NCBI RefSeq assembly: GCF_008831285.2
Contig: NC_045138.2
Location: 36,323,115-36,387,114 of the forward strand
DNA from: Nymphaea colorata
Lineage: Eukaryota > Streptophyta > Magnoliopsida > Nymphaeales > Nymphaeaceae
Direction: 5' to 3'
DNA: 64,000 nt
The position numbers and the translations under genes are program-made. Below the pieces are notes generated by a model. The model did not search any database, had not been told where the DNA came from, and saw only the letters and a list, made by a program, of their open reading frames with translations. This document shows, piece by piece, positions 34,001 to 45,309 of this stretch (position 1 is the stretch's first letter; each line of letters begins with the position of its first letter).

Positions 34001-34560
34001 CTCTCAAACAACAGTTAACAGGACGGGGCATTGTGTCAAACCCCATCTCAATTTCTGTCCACCTGCCTGGAGAACAATTTTAGTAAATTGATGTCAGACC
34101 TGGTTCTGGTGGAAGGGTAAGATTCTCTTCGTGAAGCCATTGTTGGTTGCTGCAGAAGTACGAGAACAATATTCATACGAACGGTAAAAGGCATCTCTGT
34201 TAACTAATGAAGCATTCGAATCTTCGAGAAATTGGTTCCTCAAGGAAACAAAGGAGCCGGCCATCTAACCAGGTCCAAAGTAAAATAACGCAACAGAGCA
34301 CATTGGTTCCTCAAAAAAATATGAAACACTCCAATGAAACGCAAAAGCACCAACCTTTTTTCTATAGAAAGGGAAATCCCAAAAATGACTAACAATTCGA
34401 CCAACTGTATCACGATTATTGACATCGGACACACTCACCTTCACCTATCGTCACTGTGAAAAATCACAGGAGAACATATGACATCTACCATTTTCACATA
34501 ACTGGGGAGAAAAAAAAAGGGAAGTGAAGTAATCCAAACTGGAATGTTCATCTTCAGTCC
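31036..34560. other. Gene-poor region of mixed, unrecognised sequence
   Basis: GC content is higher here than around it, but the frames seen, including a 145-codon one on the minus strand at 33080-33517, show no domain I recognise. A tRNA-like stretch at about 31506-31570 (GGGGTTGCAACAAAGTTGG ... AGTTCGAAAAC) and another at about 31943-31985 (CGCTTTGGTGCAATGGTAA) could be eroded SINE heads. A CTG run lies at 31996-32012. Confidence 0.35.
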
Positions 34561-34704
34561 TACTCTACTTTAAAGAACGTACAAGATGCCCCATCGAACA
34601 TAAAAATCTGAACCGCCAACAATAATAAAACTGCGATGCCTTCTCTAAAGCCAAAGATAGCGAAGAAACATCAACTACCTAGAAGGAGCAGAATTAACAA
34701 ATCA

Positions 34705-35070
34705 TCAGTATCGGGAAGAAGAGAGCTTGAGGCACTCGCTCTGGCACCTGCGGAGGCACACGTCGTTCCAATTGGGGACATGGTGCGGAAGGACGCAGAC
34801 AGTGCGGGCGCAGGCATCGGCGCAGGCGTCAATCTGGGAGACGCCGCAGACGGTAACGCATGTGTCCGGCGTTGGCTCCTTGGAGAAGGAACCAACCTTC
34901 TTCAGCATCCGCTTAGAAGTGCAGACCCTCTCGCACACAAAGATGTCATCGGAGCTCTTTTTCTTGATCATCTGCTCCTCGTCCGCCTTCTTCTTCCTCA
35001 TCCTCGCCGCCTGCGCAGCTGCTAGCGCAGGTACCGCTGCCCCTACCACCACCCACCACAGATCCACCAT
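34705..35070 (-). CDS. Small membrane-anchored Cys-rich protein, conserved plant type, function unknown
   Basis: A single exon of 121 residues. Residues 4-22 are hydrophobic (LWWVVVGAAVPALAAAQAA) followed by a basic stretch RMRKKK, giving one N-terminal anchor with the rest probably on the other side. The C-terminal two thirds hold ten cysteines at 46, 50, 71, 75, 83, 87, 92, 105, 109 and 113, mostly as CX3C pairs (CVTVC, CADAC, CLRRC, CQSEC). I recall similar uncharacterised plant proteins with DTCVTVCGVS and NWNDVCLRRCQSECLK; no function can be assigned. A CT-rich leader precedes the ATG. The frame antisense to it is a shadow. Confidence 0.75.
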   Translation of the reverse strand: MVDLWWVVVGAAVPALAAAQAARMRKKKADEEQMIKKKSSDDIFVCERVCTSKRMLKKVGSFSKEPTPDTCVTVCGVSQIDACADACARTVCVLPHHVPNWNDVCLRRCQSECLKLSSSRY

Positions 35071-35081
35071 TGCCTTTCCTT

Positions 35082-36157
35082 TCTTCTTCTAGGGCTCTCC
35101 TCCAAATCTCTTTCTCTCTCTGTCTTCTGTGAGTTCTCTTTTCTGTAACCTCTTTTCGTTACAGAAGGTCAGCGTCACCGCCTCCTTAAAGGGGTCTTGC
35201 AGGGGAGCAGAAAGAGGCGAAAGCCGAGAGCAAAGGGTATGAGGTCTGCTCTCCGCTCGCCTCCCAGACAGAGAGCGGGGAGAGCGAGAGAGAGGAAGAG
35301 GAAGAGAGACACATGGACTGGATCGGGTCCAGTAACAAGCCGCCGAGACCCATATCGGATATACTGAAAATTCCCCCGGAAGAACTCAGAGTTTCCAACA
35401 TCCCCCCTATATTCTGTATTGCGTTCAAGATCGGCTTGAATACTTAGGAAACTTTCCTTTTCCTTTGTTTTAATTAGCATCTTATTTTTAGCCGCTAATG
35501 CTCTGACATTTTCCAAGAAGATCAAAAGGGCTTCCAACCGATTGGAATATAATATTATATATATATATATATATATAGCATAACATGTTAGGGGCGTCGG
35601 GCGTAAGCGGTTAGGCCACAAGCGGGGAGGGCGTCTTGTGCGGCGCGTCCCTGTGACCTTTGCCAAGGCACGTGTAAACTCACGAATACACTACCAACAC
35701 TGCATAATGACGTACGCGTGAACGCGTTTTTTGGTAAAAATTTCACAAAAAAGTTTCTTACTCTCAAAGTTGCTCCATTTGTTTACGCATATGAGCTCTC
35801 ATGCATTCTCCGAGTCGTCTAATTCATACACGTCGATTTTTCCTCACACAAGGAAACACATGAACAAGAACCAGGAGCAAGGAACATAAACAAGAAACCT
35901 CAATTTCAGCTGATTCGTAACATTACATAAAACATGTATATGGAATGTAACCACCCGTACACTGTGTTTACATGCCCGGCTTCTGGTGAAACTGGAGGCC
36001 AGCTTGTCGACTTCATCATCTATTCACACCAACCTGGACAGAAACAACAATGGTGAGGTAGAAGTAGAACCCCTGTTCTGCGCTGAATCTGTTGCTAAGT
36101 TGCAATTGGCTGCTTCATGACTTCTGCACAAGTGTTTTAATCCATTTGATAGACAAA
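35082..36157. other. Promoter side of the Cys-rich gene and 3' side of the MYB-CC gene
   Basis: CT/GA-rich blocks at 35105-35125 and 35270-35310 fit a leader or promoter of the Cys-rich gene. A TA run lies at 35556-35577. A long minus-strand frame at 35175-35666 is mostly low-complexity and its product is not recognised. The MYB-CC 3' untranslated region probably lies at 35900-36157. Confidence 0.4.
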
Positions 36158-39100
36158 TTATTCGGGAAAAGAGTCGGAATTAATCTTCTTGCCAGCCAAT
36201 TCGGCTGGTAAATCTGACGAGGACTCCACCCTACGTCTCTTAGTTGAATCTGAAGAAGAGACCAAAAATTGTGGAGCAGAGTTGTTAGGTGGAGGTGATT
36301 CGAAAGACTCGCTTCCTTTATGCGACCCCCCAAGCTTCTGCTGCTCCTCAATGATTTTCTGCAGGTACTTTCCTTGTGCTTCAATTCTCAACTGCAATTG
36401 CCTCTGCACCTGCAACAGAAGCCAAATGATGAAACCATGGGCCTCGAGAAACAGAAAAAATAACGTAGAAGGCTGCGTTACATGACATGCAGCAAGGAAC
36501 TTGAAAGGTCGATAAAAGCCATGGTCCCCCCACGTCAAACATTCTGTGTTTTAGAATTTTACCATGTTGCAAATGCAATTGTTCCCTCCAACTCCTAAAC
36601 TCAAACCCTACTTGAAACGTTCCGGACCATACCAGGTTGCAGATGCAACTGCCAATTGGCAAAGGCTACAATGATAATGTACTGAGAGGTATTTATTATA
36701 TCTCTATTCTGTCATAAGAGTAATCAACAATCAACTAATAATAAGAGTTCAGCTTAGTATCTCGGTTGCTGTCACGTCCGCACATCAAATATCAATGAAC
36801 ATAAAACAGATTGTGAACCATCAATCCAGACGCCTAGGAGGGCTGTCCCCAGGGAAAACAGACTCACCGATAATAAATCATAACTTTTTTAGTTTAAATA
36901 GGTACTTTGTAATTTAATTCTTCTGTCGTGAAGTTCTTTCGTTTCCTCGTGGCTGATAATTATTTAGAAATTCCTATGTCACTCTTCTACATATTTTACG
37001 CTTTTGGTTTTACTACTTTATGAAACTTATTTTTTTATTTATTTTATGAGCTGATAAAGGCCATATTAAGTATCAAAGCTATTAAATTTTGTGTTGTAAG
37101 CATATGTTAGCTCATATTGTTACTCTACAATACGTTCATCCTTTTTTAGCCTGTTCCTGCTTTCCATTTTCAGGTGTGCCCTCGAGGTGGTAGGAAGGCC
37201 CCCTTCCCATTTCCTTCTCAAACAGGTAATGCTTCATAATGTCCTTTTAATATATCACAGACTTATGAAGCTCTCTCTCTTTCTCTCTCTCACCATGAAA
37301 TAAATTAAAACTGAACATAATTACTCCACAACAGATTCACCGCAAGAAAAGCAAAGGCAGTAACCACAACTGCAACTTAACGCAGATCACTCAAAATCAA
37401 ACCAACTGGTTGGCCTGAGGAATACCCAAACAGTTGAAATATGAAATTTGTCTGAAAGCGATCGAATTACTGAAGAATTTTAGAGGATTTGGCTACATAA
37501 TGGGTCACAGTTTCTTGGGCTTACTTTTCAGAAAGAGGTGTCCAGTAAGTGTTCTTTTTTTCTTTTTTCTTTTTTTTTCTACGTGCATTAACCAGATAAA
37601 TATTCCTTCAATTGCAGACAAGGACAAAGGTGGCAAGAAGGCAAGTATTAGGACAAAAAGACTTTGGACTCGACATGGTAGATTTCATAGGATTATTGAT
37701 GATCGACGCCAAGCAAATAGATATAATACGGTTTCACAGTGCCTTTCACCTTCTGCTTCATAGCTTCTCTTGAGGACAGTCTCAGGCGGTCATGCCCTTT
37801 TGCTAAGAGTGATGACTGATGAGGATCTCCACCCCACCGGTCTTGGTCCATGTTTGCTGGTGAAACACAAGGAACACTGATAGTCCATACAAGCACTTTT
37901 AAGCCAAAGAGGATCCACAACTCAACTCCTCTAGTTTGTCCATTGCAGTACATTTATTGCTTGGCATGTTGTCGAAGAAGACGTGTCATCTAAAGAAGAA
38001 GCATCTAGAAGGGAACTGACTCTACCCCTTCGCCAATTGCAAAATAGTTTCCAGAAGCTTCTGGTGCCTGCTACAACAAGCTTGGCAGCTAACTTTGCTG
38101 GAATTCAAGTTTTCAGCTAAGTCTAGCAGCAAAAACATGCGGTTCCACATGTTTTTAGGTTCCCACAAAAAAACAATTTCCTTTTCCACAGGGAATAACA
38201 TACCTCAAGTTGTTCTTGCAGTCTCTTTTGCACCTCCATCTGGATTCTGAATGCCTCATTGATCTGTGAACTTCAGCAACAGCAAAGCATAATTGCAGAG
38301 ATTCAGATGCCTCACTAGAAGAGAATAAAGATTTTCCACAATACTGCCAAGAAAGGAGGGGTAGAAATCTGAATTCACTTACGGTAAATTTTCCATATTA
38401 GACATGGAACCAGCAGAACCTTCCTTTTCATCCTTTGACCCTGAAACTTGTGCATGCATCTAACTTTAAGGTCTAAGCAAAAGAATTAGAAGCCATTCAA
38501 GACATAAAGTTTACCAGAATAAAATCAAAGACCAAGATAAGCACATGTAGGAGTCAATGAAGACAAAATAATCAATTGAAGATAATTACCATCTGCTGAA
38601 GATTCTGGGAGAAACTTTGCAAGTCGATACTTCTATGCAATCAACGAAAAGAGAAGAAAAACCAAAACTATCAGATATACCAACTTAAACTATCATGTAC
38701 AGATTAGCCAATCCCAATACCAAAGAAACAAAGAATTACCTGCAGATGACTTTTGACATGATAGATGGTAAGCCCAGGCACACCCATCATTGTCAAGACA
38801 CCTTTTGGTGTTGCTCCTGAAATCATCATTAAGAAATATACAAAAAATAACAGTGAGGGAACCATGGAAAGCTTACATCTAGAATTATCACGTCCAGAGT
38901 CGGAAGCTGCAGCCACAAGCTACCCATGGATGTAAAGATTGTTTTTGACATTTACTGATCAATTGGGCAAAAAATTTAAGATGAAAAGAACATTGCAGTT
39001 TCTTAGGACATTTTTGACCAACAAAATGAAAAGCGTAAACCACTTAAAAACATCTAAAATACGAGGCACGGCTAGCAAAGAAAATAAAACTAGCACAGAA

Positions 39101-39317
39101 AATACCCACTGTCTGGTCCACCAAGTTGTGTAATGGCATTAACAAAACGTTCATGAAGATCTGAAGTCCATCTTAATCTCTGCTTGGCACCTTCTTCTTG
39201 GGTGGCTGAATTATTTACTGTAGGTTCTCCAAGAATTCCGATACTGGCAAGTGGCTCTGCTCCTTGAGGCTTATGGGGCACCAAACCCATGATTGGAAAC
39301 CTCCTTGTGTGGTGCAT
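36158..39317 (-). CDS. MYB-CC (G2-like/GARP) transcription factor, PHL7-like
   Basis: Minus-strand coding exons: 39317-39110, 38816-38740, 38632-38590, 38440-38383, 38270-38204 and 36409-36158, about 234 residues. The GARP/MYB DNA-binding domain is at residues 45-100: KQRLRWTSDLHERFVNAITQ, GPDRATPKGVLTMMGVPGLT, IYHVKSHLQKYRLAK. The MYB-CC coiled coil is at about 133-175: INEAFRIQMEVQKRLQEQLE, VQRQLQLRIEAQGKYLQKII. The tail is Ser-rich with a KRRR basic patch. The order and motifs match the PHR1/PHL family, whose members bind P1BS-like sites in phosphate-starvation and other responses; this one is closest to PHL7-type by its short tail. The first exon has a splice acceptor at 39330, 12 nt before the chosen ATG, so an untranslated exon lies upstream. 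Another in-frame ATG is nine codons on. Confidence 0.88.
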
Positions 39318-39359
39318 TCGCTGAGTGTACTGCAAGATAAGGAACAAAGTCTTATTCAA

Positions 39360-41170
39360 AAAAATAATAATAATAAAAGGAAATAAAGAAATATCTTCTT
39401 AAACTCCCATCAGATTTCAGAAGACCCAAATCATGAGAAACACAACTGCCCCTTTCTAATATACAAGAACAAATACTTCGTGCAACAAAAATCTCTTGTT
39501 CCTCATTTTTAACCTATGAAAGCTTCATATGAGCACAGCCGCATAAACAATGGGTAACAAGAAAAAATAAAAATAATGTTGTAAATGGCAGATAACCTTC
39601 AATAAAAAAAAAAAAACATAGAACACTTAGAAGTTCTACTGCATATCAGGAATAAGATTAAGTTTTCCTTTGTATAACTTTTGAACTTCAGAAACAGTTT
39701 TCTTCTTCTAGTAAGTTCTTTATATTTTAAAAATATATTCTAAAAAATCCATTTTTTTTTGTTTGATATTTGTTTTCTCTAACTGTCAAAAATCCACTGA
39801 AACTAACCAAGATGTCTCTGAGGTCCCAAGGCTTTCCCTTGCCAAGATAGCAAATACTTTCTCGGTTTATCCTATCTATAGGACTTGACTTACTGACTCA
39901 TCGTTCTCTAACCCTTATCTTTTGGACCTAATATGTGCCCTTAGTCAAGTAGGTCTGATACTTTTCATTTGCAATATCGGCTCCAAATATCCCACCTTAC
40001 ATTTACCATTGATTTGCTTGCACAATGAACTAAGCAAAATTGTGGATGTTTTTTGTTTTTAGCTAACATTTCTGAACAACTTAATGCACTTGTTTGGTTT
40101 TATTCTTTATGATTCCATAGAGCTACCTCAACATACACGCTTAAAACATGTACACACTAGGTATGTCCACTCCTCCTTTGCCCTGGAATGAGCGTAACAT
40201 ACAAGAGTTCTCCGGCTGTTTCATTAAAAAAAAATGCTTGTTACTCATCGTGACATCATTCATGGAGTTAAAAAAAACACTAGCTTACCATAACATCATT
40301 TATACAATAGCGAGCCTATAACAGAAAGTACGCGCCAAAACTTCTCGCACTGTTGAACTGCAGAGTCTGACATCTTAGCTATAAATATTTTCTTATATAG
40401 TTTCTCTCTGGCTACGAAACGTTAAAACATTTTTCTCGTAATCCTTAATTTTCCAGACTTCAAGTCCATATGTAAAGTACAGAGGCCTCAGGCCTCGCCT
40501 TCAGAATCAAAGTCTACGGCCATAGCCCATATGAGAGTTACCTTTCTCAGCTGTTACACATAAAGCCCCATACACTAGCTCACGCATGCCCTAGCCGTTA
40601 CCTAATAGGTGACGACTACCAAAGAAAAGAGAATCAAAGCCGCCAATTGTCCAGAACCAATAAAACCGACTAGTTATGACCTCGTTTACTCATAAACCTA
40701 CTTAATGCGAATTCACAAAATCGAACAAGCGAAAAATCACAATTCGGGATCTCACATCAGAGAAACGCAACGCAGATCAAGAATTACCCCAAAAAGCGCT
40801 CAGCTCTAGACACCGGCCACCTGCGTATCTGGCGAAACACAGCGACTTTCGGCATCAATCCCTCCTTCAGCTCCTTCCAGGATAAGCAACCCACTCAGAC
40901 TAAACATCGTTCCTCCAACATCAAAACCCTAACCCAAGCCTAAGAATTGTATGGGAGAAGGCATTCACGCGCCGAAGACGGTGGAAGGAGGGGGCGCCCA
41001 GGAGGAAGACTGAAGGAAACAGAGTCGCTAGAAAGGAAAGGAAGAAATCAAAGGAGCAAAGATCGTTGACCTGCAAGAACTCGTACTCTAACTTTAAAGG
41101 AATCTCCGACTCTCCGCTTCGTTGTCGTTACTCCGCCATCGGGATTCGGGCCTTCTGGTCTGCTGCTCCT
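39360..41170 (-). promoter_or_regulatory. 5' leader intron and untranslated first exon of the MYB-CC gene
   Basis: No coding frame continues upstream of the acceptor at 39330. A GC-richer block at 40780-41170 with a donor-like TTGCAG followed by GTCAAC near 41071 (minus strand) is a likely untranslated first exon, which would make an intron of about 1.7 kb. The transcription start is not fixed. Confidence 0.4.
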
Positions 41171-41349
41171 ACAGTGCGCTTGGTCGCGTGTGGAAGACGA
41201 GCAAATACTTATATATCTGTTTCTCTGCCACATAATTACAAAATACCCCTCGTCGGTCCATGGATCGGATTCAGGGAGGGATGCGTTTCTAGTCGTGAGC
41301 CGCTCCGGGTCCGAACTGAAGGAAGTAAGCGAGTGATTCAAATTAGATA

Positions 41350-43173
41350 AGGTCTGCTCGCATAAAAAACTCCCAGATCCGGATTTTAATCTGAGAAAAA
41401 AAATCGTAGTTCTAACTTAGAACCACGAATTTAAAATCTTTCACTTGTACCAAATTCGCGAACGTTAGGTGAAAGACTAATATGAACTTCAAAATCTACA
41501 AATTACAAATTTTATTGTGTTTCCCGCACATTAAAATTTCATATCTTTATTAGAAATCTAGGATGTGAGACTTTGAGACTAAAATCTTAAATCCTGATAA
41601 ATATAGACTCTTCCTCAAAAAGGTTGCGGCACCCAAGTCATTTTCGGCTCCTCTGCACCCATGTTCTTTTATAAAATGCGCTACTTGCATCTGCATCCCG
41701 TACCTGTGCGACATAGCTTAAATTAAATCTTAATTTCTCGGTCATCAAAAGTGTATGTTTGGTAGTTTTGGGTTTCAGATTCGAAGCTGACATGAAGGCC
41801 ACGCTCGGTGAGACTACTGTTTGAATTTTGGGCACTGTAGACTGACTGGCAAGAAATCCACACTCTTTATGACTCGCTGAAGAGACAAACAGTGAATTAG
41901 GTATATTGGACTGATACAAAAACAAACAGTGAATTTTGGGCATACATTGGTTCAAAGAAGATAATTGAAACTTTGCTATTATTTACTGAAATAGATATCA
42001 AACCATCTTGTTGGGAAAGGAAAAAATGAGCGGAAACAATGAGACCTAGCGACGTTTCAAGTTCCAAGTCGGTGGTCTTGCTTTTGCAGCACAAAAAATA
42101 AGATACGAGACCCGCTTTCAGCAAAGGCCAAGCAGTTCAATAAATTTTAATTGGCAAGCAAGGTCAAATATTTGGCAAACTTTACGGGAATATTTGAATT
42201 TGCATTTATTGACCATCTTCAAGTTGAATGTTTAAATAAGACAAGATCGTAATCTTCTCAAGTCAAACTTATGGTATGAGATTCGAAGATATCCAACCAT
42301 AGAAAAGGCACAAGGAGAGCATGTTATAAAAAAAATTTGTTCCCTGACTACTTGAAAGCTTAACTTCTCTTTTATATATATATATATATATATATATTCT
42401 CTCTGGCATATTCTTATCTCTGCACTCCAAAACAGAAGCCCATCTTGATATGATATAAAATAAGGTGGCCCTCACCCCCCATCGAGAATTAATATTGGTC
42501 CCTCTTTGGTTCGCTAAGATCGCGTTATTTGAGATTCCTCATCATAAGCATATATAAGGCTGACCACCCACTATCTAATATATATAATCAAAAGCTTAGC
42601 ATTTGATTTTCAAGTGCCTCCTGGAAAAGTTGAGTCCTAATCTTGACTTCTCTCTCTCTCTCTCTTGAAGATTGGATATGAACGAAAAATCGATTGATTA
42701 TTGAATTAAAGAAAAAAAAAAACAGAGGAGGCATTTTAGTCACCTAGAATTAATCTACATTTTTTATCCGTTTTCTTTCCAAGGTCAATGTAGACAAAAC
42801 CAAGGGCCAGATCATTAACCGTAAGGGTTTGGATCTTCCACATTTATATAAATATAAATATGCACAGAGGGCGTTTGATGGAAGGCACATTTACATGTGT
42901 CACAAACTTTAGGAAGAACCTAATCAAGTTTTTTACAAATTTTAAGTGAATAGGAAGGTTTTCTTTTTTTTTTTCAATACAACGTATTCCGCAAAGTTCG
43001 GGAAATCCAAGAGGTCTTAATTTGCTCCCTGGCTTCCATTTGGCTAAATACGCTATTCGGGACTTATCCCAAGGATTCCGAACCATGCAACTCTTTTATT
43101 TCTCTTCATGTTAAATGTTGAATATCAAGGACAGCAGAAAATTGTGTCCTAATAATGTGCTATTAGGATCTAA

Positions 43174-43265
<92 letters not shown>

Positions 43266-44655
43266 CTTTAAGAGTGATTTGATGAGAAACATATATTAAG
43301 CTAATACTTAAATAATTTTTTTTTAAAAGTAAACAAGTGAACCGCTCTTATAACATCAAATTTTGGTAGTATAAGGCATGGTTTTTATTCTTTACTTAAG
43401 TGGTCTGATACCCACAATATACTATACATATATATATATATAAAATGTATGAGACTCTTTTTCCAAACGGGTGGGTAGAAGTTTATGACTTTAGGTGCGC
43501 AAGATCCGGTGCAGGACCATTATGGGGCCTGCGTTTCCATCTCTCCCCCACAGCCATGACAGAGCTCACAGTCGGTGACGTCATTATATTGGTTATTATA
43601 TAATTTAGATAACGTCATTCTGGAAAAGGGCGATTTTTTGTGGCCATACTAGCACTTTGCCTGCTTATCTTATCAGATATATATATCTACGGAGATGTCT
43701 AATATATATATAATATCTCTTGGAAATGGAGTTTTCTTTTTTCTTATAAGAAAATTATCATTTTTCTCTTAATACGTCCGACTTGGAGCAAATTAGTACT
43801 CTTTTCTTTCTGTCTCAAAAATAGGTAAAATAATAATAATAATAATAATAAAAGACAGTTGCCCACACACCAGTGCTCCGTCATTGCCACCAATCCAGAC
43901 TTATCCTCCAACCGAACCCAAAAAAAAAAAAACGAAGAAAAGATTCATCAGATCAGCAAGCTGTTTCAGATAATTGGTTGGAATAATGGAATACATATAT
44001 ATATTATAATAACATCTTGTGACATTGTTGCTGTCGATATATTGGTAGCTCACAGCCAAATAAATAGTTTTCATTGCAGAAAGGTGACCTTGTCCTCTCT
44101 TGCTCTCTTAATATTCTTCTTCCGTAGCAACGTAAAAGTATATCCCGATTCAACCATTTAAAGATTGATGCAAAGTTAATTTGGCGTGTTCCTTGTTGGA
44201 GGGCAACTTATCCCTCCTTTTGATGTCGAACCATTCGGTTCTAATCGGTCCTGAATTATTTGCCACGGACCACACGATAACGTCGAGGCTTTTGGGACCT
44301 GTGTTACACAACCGCACATAACATGATAAATGCAAGTCCTTAAGTTCTTCTCTGTCCTCACACACTTTCCCTTATCGTTGCTGTATCACTGTCCTTTCCC
44401 GGTGCCTGCAGCCCGGCACTCCTGCTACAAACCAACCTCCATTTTTGCTCTTATTTCATTGTCAACTGGCTACATACCTATCGCGATCTCCCCCGGATAT
44501 CTCCCTCTCTCTGTCAATCTGTATATATATATATATATAATACATATATTTATATATACAGAGATATATACATACATATATAGCAGTCTGAAGCACTAAT
44601 ATTTACTTGCTTCCAAGGGAAATGCAAAGATTAAACAGGCGATCCCCACAAACAA
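41350..44655. other. Intergenic region with microsatellites
   Basis: No gene recognised. TA runs lie at 42373-42398 and 44521-44540. A compound CT/AT repeat lies at 43175-43262 and an AAT/ATA run at 43829-43851. A short minus-strand frame at 44150-44365 downstream of the VQ gene has no known features. Confidence 0.4.
43175..43262. repeat. Compound CT/AT microsatellite
   Basis: About 12 CT units then about 32 AT units. Long dinucleotide runs of this kind are highly length-variable. Confidence 0.9.
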
Positions 44656-45099
44656 TCATGGAGAACATGTTTCAGAACCGAGACCATACAAATCACTGGA
44701 ACTCTCAAGGCCAGGGGAAGCGGCGTCCAGCATCCGCTGCAAGATCCACTCGTTGAACGACTCGAACGAGAAGTCGGAGTACTCCATGAAAAAGTGGTCG
44801 TGATCGGGGCTAGTCTGCATCTCGGGAGTTGCAAGGTGATCGGGCGGTACAGTGGCCGGATCCTGAGCTTCGACATGAGCCTTGGGGGAGTCGTCGAGGT
44901 ACGGCAAGTCCAAGGGCTCCGGCCTGAGCGGCATGGAGGCCTCATTCCGGCCGGTGAGCGACTGCACCAGCGCCCTGAAATCGGAGGCGCTTGCCTGAAA
45001 CATCTTGGGGTCGCCTATGTAGACGACCTTGACGGGATCCCTGCGCTTGGGGCTCACCCTTTTCATGGTGGTCTTGTCCTGGACTCCCGCCCGACCCAT
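44656..45099 (-). CDS. VQ-motif protein, sigma factor-binding protein (SIB1) type
   Basis: A single exon of 147 residues. The VQ motif FRALVQSLTG is at residues 41-50, preceded by PVKVVYIGDP and ASASDF, the layout of SIB1/SIB2-like members. The N-terminus is basic (KTTMKRVSPKRRDP) and could serve nuclear or plastid import. The C-terminal half is acidic and aromatic (FFMEYSDFSFESFNEWILQRMLD), as in related proteins. VQ proteins bind WRKY factors; SIB types also bind the plastid sigma factor SIG1 and act in defence. A TATA box lies about 100 bp upstream and a G-box/ABRE further up, both listed separately. Having no intron is typical for the family. Confidence 0.87.
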   Translation of the reverse strand: MGRAGVQDKTTMKRVSPKRRDPVKVVYIGDPKMFQASASDFRALVQSLTGRNEASMPLRPEPLDLPYLDDSPKAHVEAQDPATVPPDHLATPEMQTSPDHDHFFMEYSDFSFESFNEWILQRMLDAASPGLESSSDLYGLGSETCSP

Positions 45100-45195
45100 C
45101 TCCTCGATCCTGTAACTGGTATTGACTTCCTTGGATTGAGGCGCAACTGTGAGGGAGATTCAATATTGCCTGGATGAGGATCTTGCTGCCCTTCC

Positions 45196-45202
45196 CTTTA
45201 TA
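45196..45202 (-). promoter_or_regulatory. TATA box of the VQ gene
   Basis: TATAAAG on the minus strand, about 100 bp before the ATG, which would give a leader of roughly 65-70 nt. Confidence 0.65.
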
Positions 45203-45290
45203 ATATGAAGCGGGAGGGCAGGGGCTTCATTATTTGAGTGGGATAGGGGATCAAAGTTAATGGTGTGGGCCCCCATTCGTTCAGAGGACG

Positions 45291-45299
45291 ACACGTGGC
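45291..45299. promoter_or_regulatory. G-box/ABRE upstream of the VQ gene
   Basis: ACACGTGGC contains the palindrome CACGTG at 45292-45297 and the ABRE core ACGTGGC. It lies about 90 bp upstream of the TATA box, a position where bZIP or bHLH factors act in stress- and ABA-responsive genes. Function is inferred. Confidence 0.55.
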
Positions 45300-45309
45300 T
45301 CGTACCCAT

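Noticed and set aside
34636-35092. Plus-strand frames of 121-129 codons
   Set aside because: Antisense shadows of the Cys-rich gene, whose cysteine pattern and anchor make the minus strand the coding one.
35175-35666. 163-codon minus-strand open frame upstream of the Cys-rich gene
   Set aside because: It spans a TA run and CT-rich leader sequence, shows no domain and overlaps the likely promoter of the neighbouring gene; taken as chance.
37434-37763. 109-codon plus-strand frame in the MYB-CC intron
   Set aside because: It contains T-rich low-complexity sequence and no domain.
44794-45177. 127-codon plus-strand frame
   Set aside because: Antisense shadow of the VQ-motif gene.
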